Shown: in pieces, positions 52,860-64,000 of the stretch | Layout: every line of letters starts with the position of its first letter | Numbering within the stretch: position 1 is the stretch's first letter | Assembly: GCF_003264365.1 (NCBI RefSeq) | Contig: NZ_PYAK01000026.1 | Coordinates: 1-64,000 of the forward strand | Origin: Micromonospora noduli | Lineage (GTDB): Bacteria > Actinomycetota > Actinomycetes > Mycobacteriales > Micromonosporaceae | Length of the DNA: 64,000 nucleotides | Direction of reading: 5' to 3' | The notes under the pieces: model-generated | What the model saw: the letters and a program-made list of their open reading frames with translations, nothing else | Told to the model about the DNA's origin: nothing | The model's database searches: none | Made by a program: the position numbers and the translations under genes

Positions 52860-54248
52860 TCACCCGGCCTGTCGCACACCCCCGTCCACCACGACCCGGC
52901 CGGCGAGCAACGCCCCGAGCAGCGCCAGCCCCGCGGTCACCACGAGCGTCGTCGTGTAGCTGGCCGGGCCCGGCGCGCTTCCTGCCGCCAACACGGCCCC
53001 GGTCAGCGCGAGCACTGTCGCCGCGAAGAGGGAGTCGCTCAGTTGCAGTGACGAGCTGTTGCGGCCCTGCTCACCCGGCGCGGACAACTCCAGGGTGAGC
53101 ACCGACAACGGCGGATAGAGCAACCCCATGCCCAGACCGGCGATCGCCCAACCGGCCACGGCGACGGCCACCGGCAGCTCGGGCCGGACGGCCAGCGCCA
53201 CAGTGGCGGTGCCGACGGTGATGCAGCTCAGCCCGGCGCGCGGCAGGCTGGCCCGCGACGCCGGCACCGGGATCCGGCCCTGCAACCAGGAGCCCGCCGA
53301 CCATGCCAGCGCGCCGACCGTGAGGACCAGCCCGGCCGCGGTCGGCGAGAGGCCCCGTTCCCGGGAGAGCATCAACGGGATGACCACCTCGCTGCCGACG
53401 AAGGCCGCCGACGCCAGGCCACGCAGCCCCACGACGGTGGGCAGCCCCCGTGCTGCCCGAAGGAACCCGGCCGGCAGCAGGCGTGGGGCACAGACCAACA
53501 GGCCGACAACGGCGAACGCGACCAGCACCAGGGCCGTGGCGCCGCGCTGCTGCCCCCCGATGTGCAGCAGTGCGGCACTCACCGCGGCCCCGCACGCCCA
53601 ACCGATCCGCGCCGCCGCACCCGTCGGCGGGCTCGTCGCCGCACTCCGGCCCAGCGACCGCAGGCCGGGATGGATCAGCAGCCCCGCCGGCACCGCCACC
53701 GCCGGCACCGCCAGGAAGACCCACCGCCAGCCCAGGTGCTGCACGATCAGGCCGGCAACCGCCGGCCCGACCAGCGACGGTACGACCCACGCCGCCGCGA
53801 ACGCCGCGAAGATCCGCCGGTGCAGGTCCTGCGGGTACGCCTGCCCGACAATCACGTAGAGCGCCACCGAGAGCAGCCCGGAGCCGAAACCCTGCACGAC
53901 CCGCCCGACGACCAGCGCGCTCATCACGGGGGCGGTCCCGGCGATCAGCAACCCGACCACGAACCAGGCGACGCCGTGCCACATCGGCCCCTTCGGACCC
54001 CGGGCGTCGCACCAGATGCCGGAGACCACCATGGCCAGCACACCGGTGGCGAACGGGCCACCAAACGCGATCCCGTAGAGCGCCAGCCCGTCCAGGCTGC
54101 GCGCGACGGTCGGCATTGCCGTACCGACCGCCAACGCCTCGAACGCGAGGAGTGAGATCAGCGCGACGCTGCCCACCGTCATCGCGCGCAGCCGGGGTGC
54201 GAAGAGTCCCGGTGCGGCGGGTGTGGCGGTGACGGCTGTGCTCGGCAT
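52860..54248 (-). CDS. MFS drug-exporter-type transporter
   Basis: A 462-residue transporter with about 12-14 hydrophobic helices. The loop after helix 2 has a variant MFS motif (GIWCDARGPKGPM) and helix 4-5 region has the GRVVQGFGSGLLSVALYVIVG-like antiporter stretch. Family context suggests a proton-coupled exporter; substrate unknown. ATG at 54248 is preferred. Upstream, TTGACA (54280-54285) is a good -35 but the -10 is weak. The next gene on this strand is the GAP-family protein, 51 bases downstream. Confidence 0.88.
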   Translation of the reverse strand: MPSTAVTATPAAPGLFAPRLRAMTVGSVALISLLAFEALAVGTAMPTVARSLDGLALYGIAFGGPFATGVLAMVVSGIWCDARGPKGPMWHGVAWFVVGLLIAGTAPVMSALVVGRVVQGFGSGLLSVALYVIVGQAYPQDLHRRIFAAFAAAWVVPSLVGPAVAGLIVQHLGWRWVFLAVPAVAVPAGLLIHPGLRSLGRSAATSPPTGAAARIGWACGAAVSAALLHIGGQQRGATALVLVAFAVVGLLVCAPRLLPAGFLRAARGLPTVVGLRGLASAAFVGSEVVIPLMLSRERGLSPTAAGLVLTVGALAWSAGSWLQGRIPVPASRASLPRAGLSCITVGTATVALAVRPELPVAVAVAGWAIAGLGMGLLYPPLSVLTLELSAPGEQGRNSSSLQLSDSLFAATVLALTGAVLAAGSAPGPASYTTTLVVTAGLALLGALLAGRVVVDGGVRQAG

Positions 54249-54307
54249 CGACCGAGCATGCGACTTCAACCCTGATTCATGTCAACCGTCCGGTGACCCG
54301 GCTCTCG

Positions 54308-54568
54308 TCAGGCGTCCTGCAGCGCCTCCCCGACACCGCGCACCAGTCCGGAAAAATGCTGGTCTGCCAGCAGGTGACCAGCGGTGATCACCACAGCGAT
54401 CGGCCACTCGATGACCTGTAGCGCGGCGAGCACTCCGAGCCCTGCGTAGTAGGCGACCTTGTCCGGTGGCGGCACCGCCACCTCGCCCAGCATCGGCAGT
54501 TGCACCCGCCGGTTGTACATCTTGACGTTCTCCCGCGAACCGTTGAGATGTCGCGTCAGCGTGCTCAT
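54308..54568 (-). CDS. Small protein beside the P-type ATPase
   Basis: An 86-residue protein with a basic start (about 1-30), a conserved-looking VQLPMLGEVAVPPPDKVAYYAGLG stretch, and a helix at about 42-66. Not recognised as a domain family. ATG at 54568 has GGGGAGG upstream. It is divergent from the large P-type ATPase gene at only 150 bases and the two may share regulation; a small-subunit or trafficking role is speculation. Confidence 0.7.
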   Translation of the reverse strand: MSTLTRHLNGSRENVKMYNRRVQLPMLGEVAVPPPDKVAYYAGLGVLAALQVIEWPIAVVITAGHLLADQHFSGLVRGVGEALQDA

Positions 54569-54721
54569 GCCGGCCTCCCCATGTCCGGTGATGGTCGTCG
54601 GGTTCCACGGCCCATCCCGTCCATGCGCCAGCGACGGCGCAAAATTCCGCCGCTCAGGGGGCATAACGGATGGCAGGTCGGGAAGCCAGGCCGCCGGACG
54701 TGAGTGCGGTGGGAGGACGAC

Positions 54722-54786
54722 ATGGCCAAGGTCAGGACGAGCGGCAACAGGGAGCCGGGCCGGCGCCCGTCCACCCGTACGCCTCG

Positions 54787-54790
<4 letters not shown>
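54722..54790 (+). CDS. Short leader ORF overlapping the ATPase start
   Basis: A 22-codon basic open frame (starts MAKVRTSGN, ends TPR) whose ATG follows GGGAGGACGAC, the best ribosome site in front of the ATPase. Its TGA overlaps the ATG of the ATPase as ATGA. The ATPase has no good site of its own, so coupled translation through this leader is likely. A frameshift error in the sequence is the alternative. Confidence 0.55.
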
Positions 54791-59259
<4,469 letters not shown>

Positions 59260-59271
59260 CCGTCGGCGCCA

Positions 59272-59574
59272 CTAGCGGGCCGGGAAGGCCTCCCGCACTG
59301 GGCCCGACTCGGCCCAGCAGTGGCCGCCCCGAAACTCGACGCCTGGGATGTTGTCGACGAGTCGGCTGATGTCCGCGACGCTGCCCAGCGAGGCGGTCAG
59401 GTCGCGCCGCAACTCCTCAGTGGCCGTGTCGAGGTCGTCCTCCTCGGTGGACCAGTCGATCCCGGCGGATCGCAGATCGGCGACCGCGTGACCGGTCACA
59501 GCAGCCGGATCGGTGACCACCACGTCGACACGGCAGTACAGGTGCAGGATGACGGGCTCCGGCTGTTCGTTCAC
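59272..59574 (-). CDS. Hypothetical small acidic protein
   Basis: A 100-residue acidic protein of unknown function; it converges on the ATPase gene 12 bases away. The pattern (beta strand ILHLYCRVDVVV, then an amphipathic helix STEEDDLDTATEELRRDLTAS) looks like a small alpha/beta fold. GTG at 59574 is the first start; no ribosome site is obvious. Confidence 0.6.
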   Translation of the reverse strand: MNEQPEPVILHLYCRVDVVVTDPAAVTGHAVADLRSAGIDWSTEEDDLDTATEELRRDLTASLGSVADISRLVDNIPGVEFRGGHCWAESGPVREAFPAR

Positions 59575-59621
59575 CGCTGAATCATGGCGAGCGCGGTGCC
59601 GGGTGGAAAGCCGATTCCTCG

Positions 59622-59726
59622 GTGCTGGTGGTCCACCGAGCCACCAGCACCGACGCGGACTTCTTGCTCGGGCTGGAGTTGATCCTCGACGGCGTCGCCG
59701 TCCGGATCGCGCGCTCCGACCCCTGA
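59622..59726 (+). pseudogene. Possible remnant of a TetR-family C-terminus
   Basis: The frame from about 59580 to TGA 59726 ends in DADFFLGLELILDGVAVRIA, which resembles the last helix of many TetR/AcrR regulators (FxFGLxxILDGL). No DNA-binding part exists upstream; the region instead holds the start of the small acidic gene. It is probably a leftover fragment. Confidence 0.35.
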
Positions 59727-59823
59727 CCCCGCACGCGTGCTCTGGTCGGCACGTCAGCGGTGCCGGGAGTGAGCCGCATGCCTACGGCTCATCGGGGTAC
59801 CGGAGCCGGAGGAGGTGGGCACG

Positions 59824-60624
59824 ATGGCGGAGCAACCCCAGGTCACGTTCATTGGTACCGCGACGACGGTGCTGCGGATCGGCGGCTTCACCCTGTTGAC
59901 CGACCCGAACTTCCTGCACCGGGGTCAACGGGCGTACCTGGGCAAGGGGTTGTGGTCGCGCCGACGCACGGATCCGGCGCTGCGGATCGCCCAGCTCCCG
60001 GAGCTGGACGCGGTGGTCCTCTCCCACCTGCACGGCGACCACTTCGACCGGGTGGCCCGTCGGGAACTGGACCGCGAGCTGCCCATCGTCACCACCCCCG
60101 CCGCGGAACGCAAGCTGCGCCGCTGGGGCTTCCAGGCCGCCCAGGGCCTGCCGACCTGGTCGTCGCGAGAGCTGCACCGCGACGGTACGACAGTGCGGCT
60201 GACCTCGATGCCCGGGCAGCACGGGCCGGGCGCACTGGACCTGCTGATGCCCGACGTGATGGGCACGATGATCGACGTGGAACGCTCCGGGCGGCGGGAG
60301 TTCCGGCTCTACGTCACCGGCGACACCCTCAACCGGCCGCTGCTCACCGCCATCCCCGAACGCTACCCGGACATCGATGCGATGCTGATCCACCTTGGCG
60401 GCACGAAGGTCGCCGGAATTCTGCTCACCATGGACGCCCGCCAGGGTGCGAACCTGGTGGAGTTGGTTCGGCCGAAGCTGACCGTGCCGATCCACTACGA
60501 CGACTACCCGGTGTTCCGCTCACCGCTGGCACACTTCGTCGACGAGGCCCGCCGCCGAGGTTGGGCAAAGCAGGTACGCACCATCGCCCGTGGCGAGACC
60601 GTCCCGCTCACTCCGCCCGCCTGA
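59824..60624 (+). CDS. Metallo-beta-lactamase-fold hydrolase (UlaG-like)
   Basis: A 266-residue MBL-fold protein of the UlaG/RNase-Z-like group. HLHGDHFD (about 68-75) supplies the metal ligands, with GTATTVLRIGG and LLTDPNFL at the start, YVTGDT near 164, and PIHYDD near 229. The fold hydrolyses lactones, phosphodiesters or acyl homoserine lactones; substrate unknown. ATG at 59824 has GGAGG and a good spacing. It lies alone, followed by a shared terminator. Confidence 0.92.
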   Translation: MAEQPQVTFIGTATTVLRIGGFTLLTDPNFLHRGQRAYLGKGLWSRRRTDPALRIAQLPELDAVVLSHLHGDHFDRVARRELDRELPIVTTPAAERKLRRWGFQAAQGLPTWSSRELHRDGTTVRLTSMPGQHGPGALDLLMPDVMGTMIDVERSGRREFRLYVTGDTLNRPLLTAIPERYPDIDAMLIHLGGTKVAGILLTMDARQGANLVELVRPKLTVPIHYDDYPVFRSPLAHFVDEARRRGWAKQVRTIARGETVPLTPPA

Positions 60625-60687
60625 CCGCACTGCCGGCTCCGGGGGCTCCGAGGGCTCCGGGGCCAGATGGCAAAGAGCGGTATACCT

Positions 60688-60716
60688 CAGAGTCATATTC
60701 ATACCCCAGAGTCATA
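60688..60716. repeat. Short direct repeat CAGAGTCATA
   Basis: Two exact copies (60688-60697 and 60707-60716), 19 bases apart start to start, in an AT-rich patch after the MBL gene. The function is unknown; a protein-binding site or simple duplication is possible. Confidence 0.6.
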
Positions 60717-60779
60717 ACGCTCGCACCGAATACCTCGCCCCACCCCGACCTGCCGGCACGGACCGCCGGAGTACGCGAA

Positions 60780-60810
60780 TCGCCGCCTGCCGGCGAACCG
60801 GCGGCGGCGA
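60780..60810. terminator. Terminator between MBL and CBS genes
   Basis: TCGCCGCC (60780-60787) with GGCGGCGA (60803-60810) and GCCGG (60789-60793) with CCGGC (60798-60802), bulge of one base, loop CGAA. Both neighbouring genes point to it. Confidence 0.75.
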
Positions 60811-60829
60811 TCATTGACAGGCGCGAAGG

Positions 60830-61249
60830 TCAGCTGCGCTCGGAGATGGCCTCGATGAGGTCGCCGACCGGGCGCTCCGGAAGGGAACGGGCCACATCGG
60901 CCACCGCCACGATGCCCACCAGCTCGTGGCCATCGATCACCGGCAGCCGGCGTACCTTGTGCTGGCCCATGGTGCGAAGGATCTCGGCCGCGTCGTCGTC
61001 CGCGCCGATGGTCACCGCCTCGCCCTGGGCCAGCTCACCGGCCGTCACGTTGGCCGGGTCGCGGCCCTCGGCCAGCACCTTCACCACGATGTCGCGGTCG
61101 GTCAGCATGCCCTTGAGCCGGTTGTCGTCGCCGCAGATCGGCAGAGCACCGACCCCCAACTCGGCCATCCGCTTCGCGGCCGACTTCAGGTCGTCCTGCT
61201 CGCGGACACAGGTCACATCGTTCGTCATGATCTCGCGTGCCGTAGGCAT
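60830..61249 (-). CDS. Two-CBS-domain protein B
   Basis: A 139-residue protein of two CBS motifs (about 7-60 and 72-128) with GMLTDRDIVVKVLAEG and LVGIVAVADVA. It is a paralogue of the CBS protein at 48.8 kb and of similar length. ATG at 61249 has GAGGTG upstream at ten bases. Ligand probably an adenine nucleotide. Transcribed alone. Confidence 0.92.
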   Translation of the reverse strand: MPTAREIMTNDVTCVREQDDLKSAAKRMAELGVGALPICGDDNRLKGMLTDRDIVVKVLAEGRDPANVTAGELAQGEAVTIGADDDAAEILRTMGQHKVRRLPVIDGHELVGIVAVADVARSLPERPVGDLIEAISERS

Positions 61250-61458
61250 TGGTATGACACCTCACTTCCGGGGGGTTGTTGCCGTTTCTCCTACCCCGGT
61301 CGGCGCCTGCCATGCCGCCCGCTGTGGTCGGCCCTGCAGGCTCGTCTGCGGACCGTTACGTGCCACGCCTCGCTCGCGGCATCAGGTCCTGTCGCAGGGT
61401 CTTCAGCAGAGCTGCGTGTCGGGCCGTCGGTGGCGCGACAAGGCTTGTCGCGTGGCTC

Positions 61459-62562
61459 TTATCCAACGACCGCCAGAAAATCCGAGTAGAACAGGCCCAA
61501 GCCGACCGCCACGCAGACGCCGGCCACGATCCAAAACCGGACCACGATATTGACCTCGCTCCATCCGGCCAGCTCGAAGTGGTGGTGCAACGGCACCATC
61601 CGGAAGACGCGTCTACCGGTGGTCCGGAACGAGACGATCTGGATCACCCAGGTCGTCGTGATGATGACGAAGAGCCCGCCGATCATGATCGAAAGCAGCG
61701 TGGTGCGGGTTACCACCGCGAGCCCGCCGATCAGGCCGCCGAGTCCGAGCGCGCCCACGTCACCCATGAAGATCCGCGCCGGGGACGTGTTCCACCACAG
61801 GAAGCCCACGCAGGCGGCGGCCGCCGCCGCCGCGATTATGGCGATCTCCAGGGGATCCCGGACCTGGTAGCAGTAGTCATTCACGCGGCCGTACGCGTCG
61901 TCGGCGCACCAGTGCCGGTACTGCCAGAAACCGATCAGCGCGTACGCGCCGAGCACCAGGATCGACGCGCCGGTGGCCAGGCCGTCGAGGCCGTCGGTGA
62001 GGTTCACGCCGTTCGACATCGCCGTAACCACGAAGACGATGACCATGACCGCGCCGACCTTGCCGACGTCGAGCCAGCTGATGTCGCGGATGAGCGAGAT
62101 GTGCTCGCTGGCCACGGTCTGGCCGTTGGTGCTCGGCACGTAGAGCGCGGCGATGCCGAAGCCTGCGCTGACGATGGCCTGGCCGAGCAGCTTGCCTTTG
62201 GCGGACAGTCCGTCGGAGTTGCGCTTGCGCACCTTGAGGAAGTCGTCGAAGAAGCCGACCGCACCGCAGAAGACGAACAGGCCGAGTAGCACCAGGGCCG
62301 TCATTGTCGGGCCCTCCTGCGCGATCTGCCGCTCGGGCAGGGTGGTCAGGGCGATGTGCCCGGCGACGTAGGCGAAGACGGTCGCCACGATGAAGACGAC
62401 GCCGCCCATCGTGGGCGTGCCCTTCTTGCCCTGGTTGCTGGCAAGCCCGATGGATCGGATCGGCTGGCCTGCCTTGAGCGCGGTGAAGACGCGAATCGCC
62501 ACCGGCGTGCCGAACAGGGAGATGATGAACGCGACCGCGGCCGCGACGATGACCGCCCTCAC
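61459..62562 (-). CDS. mraY: Stand-alone MraY (phospho-MurNAc-pentapeptide translocase) homologue
   Basis: Makes lipid I by joining UDP-MurNAc-pentapeptide to undecaprenyl phosphate. Ten helices over 367 residues; all core motifs are present: FFDDFLKVRKRNSDGLSAKGK (Asp pair at about 103), NLTDGLDGLATG (about 188-199), FMGDVGALGLGG (about 262-273) and PLHHHFE (about 326-332). Normally mraY lies in the division-cell-wall cluster between murF and murD; here no such neighbours exist, so it is either relocated or a second copy. GTG at 62562 has GGAGG seven bases upstream. Confidence 0.94.
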   Translation of the reverse strand: MRAVIVAAAVAFIISLFGTPVAIRVFTALKAGQPIRSIGLASNQGKKGTPTMGGVVFIVATVFAYVAGHIALTTLPERQIAQEGPTMTALVLLGLFVFCGAVGFFDDFLKVRKRNSDGLSAKGKLLGQAIVSAGFGIAALYVPSTNGQTVASEHISLIRDISWLDVGKVGAVMVIVFVVTAMSNGVNLTDGLDGLATGASILVLGAYALIGFWQYRHWCADDAYGRVNDYCYQVRDPLEIAIIAAAAAAACVGFLWWNTSPARIFMGDVGALGLGGLIGGLAVVTRTTLLSIMIGGLFVIITTTWVIQIVSFRTTGRRVFRMVPLHHHFELAGWSEVNIVVRFWIVAGVCVAVGLGLFYSDFLAVVG

Positions 62563-62935
62563 GGGCGAACCTCCACGCGATCCGGACTTCTCACGGCGTC
62601 CCCACCGAGCTTCCAGATCAGCGCCTGACGTCTCGACCTGAGCTGGCGGTGCAGATAGTCCTTAGCGAAGTCATGGATCATGAGGCATGAGCTTGCCATC
62701 CGACGGAGAGCAGAACAGCCCGGGACCTCACAGCGCCGTGGTCCGTAAACTCGCCGACGCGCATCCGACGACGATCTTGCAGGCCAAGCCCGCTTGACCC
62801 GCTGGAGGAATCCGGAGGTGTTGCTTGGGGGCCCTGACCGGTAGATGCCAACCGAGGGAAGATCATTCCTGAGGTGTGCCGGATCTCTGCCCGATGATCT
62901 CGAACTTAGCCCCGGTGCAGCTCACAGGCTGTGCG
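62563..62935. other. Gene-free stretch upstream of mraY
   Basis: About 370 bases without a convincing gene. It should hold the mraY promoter. A 36-codon rightward frame (62687-62797) has no ribosome site or protein-like pattern beyond chance and is not annotated. No strong hairpin was seen. Confidence 0.5.
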
Positions 62936-63011
62936 TGGTGGAGCCCAGGGGACTCGAACCCCTAACCCCTGCCTTGCAAAGGCAGTGCTCTGCCAGTTGA
63001 GCTAGGGCCCC
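62936..63011 (-). tRNA. tRNA-Ala (anticodon TGC)
   Basis: Seventy-six bases including encoded CCA. The acceptor GGGGCCC pairs with GGGCTCC and gives the G3:U70 pair that marks alanine tRNAs. The anticodon TGC lies at 62976-62978 (on the reverse strand). T-arm GGTTCGAGTCC. Placed between DLW-39 and mraY in the conserved tRNA-Ile/tRNA-Ala block. Confidence 0.98.
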
Positions 63012-63052
63012 GTGGGTGGCTTGGCGATGATCGCTCGTCGCCGGGCCGAACG

Positions 63053-63181
63053 TCAGCGCAGGTCGGGCGCGGTGGTCGCCTCGTGCCACAGGGCACGCTC
63101 ATCGTTCGACGCCTTGATCTTGTTGAACACGACGGCAGCCACACCGACGACGCCAGCCAGAATCAGCAGCTTCTTGAACAT
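63053..63181 (-). CDS. DLW-39-family small membrane protein
   Basis: A 42-residue protein: Lys-rich start, one helix (about 5-19), charged end with ERALWHEAT, the family's short acidic-Leu-Trp type C-terminus. ATG at 63181 is preceded by GAGGGG. The gene is characteristically found between the tRNA-Ile and tRNA-Ala genes near gyrA in actinobacteria, as here. Function unknown. Confidence 0.85.
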   Translation of the reverse strand: MFKKLLILAGVVGVAAVVFNKIKASNDERALWHEATTAPDLR

Positions 63182-63223
63182 GGGGCGACCCCTCGCGCTC
63201 GACTACCGTCGGACGACATGCGG

Positions 63224-63297
63224 TGGGGCTAGATGGAATCGAACCATCGACCTCAGAGTTATCAGCTCTGCGCTCTAACCGACTGAGCTATAGCCCC
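63224..63297 (-). tRNA. tRNA-Ile (anticodon GAT)
   Basis: Seventy-four bases; acceptor GGGGCTA pairs TAGCCCC, followed by discriminator A. The anticodon GAT lies at 63261-63263 on the reverse strand. T-arm GGTTCGATTCC. CCA is not encoded in full (ACCG follows), so it must be added after transcription, unlike the two other tRNAs here. Confidence 0.97.
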
Positions 63298-63400
63298 GCG
63301 TTGCGACGAGCAAGATTAACCCATCCGCTCCGCCGGCCCCAAATCGGGGTCCGCGCTTGCGAGCCAGGCCCGTCGCCGCCTGCAAAACCTACCCGAGTAC

Positions 63401-63442
63401 GGGACGCCGGAGCGACCGCATTCCGCGGTGCCCCGGCGTCCC
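63401..63442 (-). terminator. Terminator of the DUF3566 gene
   Basis: GGGACGCCGG (63401-63410) pairs perfectly with CCGGCGTCCC (63433-63442). The inner part also pairs (ACCGC with GCGGT). It lies 6 bases past the DUF3566 stop. Confidence 0.8.
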
Positions 63443-63448
63443 GGTCAC

Positions 63449-63985
63449 TCAGTCCCGCTCGGCGAGCGTCAGCTCGATCCCGCCGACCAGGTCGGCGCAG
63501 ACGTTGTAGACGAACGCGCCCAGGGTGGCCAGCGCGGTGAACAGCACCACGTTGACCAGGCCGATCAGCGCAGAGCTGAGAATCACGCCCTTGGCGGTGA
63601 TCTGGAAGCCGCTGGTGCTCTGGCCGCCGCCCGCGTTGACCAGGTCACTCAGGCTCTCGTTGACGCTCTGGAACACACCCATCGCGTCCAGCGCCAGGTA
63701 GAGCACCGAGGTGGCGACCACCACGACGATGAAGAGCACCACCGACACCGCGAATGCGAACTTCATCACGGACCACGGGTCGATCCGCTTGAGGTTCAGC
63801 CGGGCCCGACGCGGTCCGCGGGAAGCGGCCGAACTGACCGACGTACGCGCCGCACGCACCGCGTCACCGACGCGGGCTGCGCCGACGGCCGACGCGTTGC
63901 CGATCCCCGGTGGCAGGCCACCACCGCTGGCCGGGCGGCCGGCGGTGGCGGACGTACGCGCCGCGTCCGGCTGCGGCTGGGTCAT
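63449..63985 (-). CDS. DUF3566-domain membrane protein (possible 5' extension off the window)
   Basis: A 178-residue protein with a basic Ala/Pro-rich start and two helices (about 74-97 and 133-156), with DPWSVMKFAFAVS leading into the first, as in the actinobacterial DUF3566 family encoded next to gyrA (CwsA-like neighbourhood). ATG at 63985 is used, but the frame stays open to the edge and relatives often have a longer start, so the true start may lie beyond 64000. Role unknown, possibly cell-wall or division related. Confidence 0.88.
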   Translation of the reverse strand: MTQPQPDAARTSATAGRPASGGGLPPGIGNASAVGAARVGDAVRAARTSVSSAASRGPRRARLNLKRIDPWSVMKFAFAVSVVLFIVVVVATSVLYLALDAMGVFQSVNESLSDLVNAGGGQSTSGFQITAKGVILSSALIGLVNVVLFTALATLGAFVYNVCADLVGGIELTLAERD

Positions 63986-64000
63986 CCCGGGTGTGATCCG

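Noticed and set aside
54670..54786. Longer N-terminus for the ATPase starting at ATG 54670
   Set aside because: The extra 39 residues are unconserved-looking, and the strong ribosome site at 54711 serves a different frame that ends on the ATPase start; kept only as an alternative.
62687..62797. 36-codon + strand frame upstream of mraY
   Set aside because: No ribosome site at a proper distance and nothing to support translation.

Overview
This is high-GC actinobacterial chromosome, most likely Micromonospora or a close member of the Micromonosporaceae, close to the replication origin. Three things point there. The left end carries the conserved actinobacterial cell-envelope signalling operon (pknA-pbpA-rodA-pstP-fhaB-fhaA). 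The right end carries DUF3566 - tRNA-Ile - DLW-39 - tRNA-Ala, the block that normally lies beside gyrA; gyrA itself would be just off the right edge. The accessory genes (XRE/DUF397 pairs, SigE-family ECF factors, PASTA proteins, predicted leaderless genes) are typical of the family. Genus is inferred from gene content, not from a search.

Layout. 0-6.7 kb: the Ser/Thr kinase, phosphatase and FHA operon for growth and division, reading leftward. 6.9-9.0 kb: tRNA-Leu, then an epimerase and a WecG-type glycosyltransferase in one short operon. 9.2-18.8 kb: a small low-GC secreted protein, a subtilisin-like protease with a P-domain, a DUF397/XRE regulator pair, several membrane proteins and two tandem PASTA proteins. 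18.8-22 kb: a GCS2-type ligase, YceI and a divergent MarR regulator. 22-24.8 kb: a large XRE/NB-ARC/TPR regulator. 24.9-31.5 kb: a branched-chain acyl-CoA (leucine-type) catabolic locus with acyl-CoA dehydrogenase, carboxyltransferase, HMG-CoA lyase, biotin carboxylase and TetR, with a snapalysin-type protease gene set into it on the other strand. 31.6-36.3 kb: an Hsp90-family protein coupled to a 961-residue TPR protein. 36.4-39.5 kb: an MFS exporter, then a FAD monooxygenase and TetR pair sharing an operator-rich promoter region. 39.6-46.8 kb: two separate SigE-family sigma factor and membrane beta-propeller pairs, flanking a rhodanese, a GDSL hydrolase and a propeller lipoprotein. 47-54.6 kb: housekeeping genes (ProS, CBS, SufE, DsbA-like, YbaK) and transporters, with a parS-like site at 50.38 kb. 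54.7-59.3 kb: a 1490-residue P-type ATPase whose N-terminal half looks like a decayed second pump. 59.8-62.6 kb: a metallo-hydrolase, a CBS protein and a stand-alone MraY. 62.9-64 kb: the tRNA-Ala/tRNA-Ile/DUF3566 block.

Regulation is unusually readable. Several genes start 6-8 bases after a TANNNT box, as expected of leaderless mRNAs. Two regulatory regions carry clear palindromic operators. Three long GATC-containing inverted repeats sit at or beyond gene 3' ends and look like one class of dispersed element. All functions are read from motifs and context; no database search was run.
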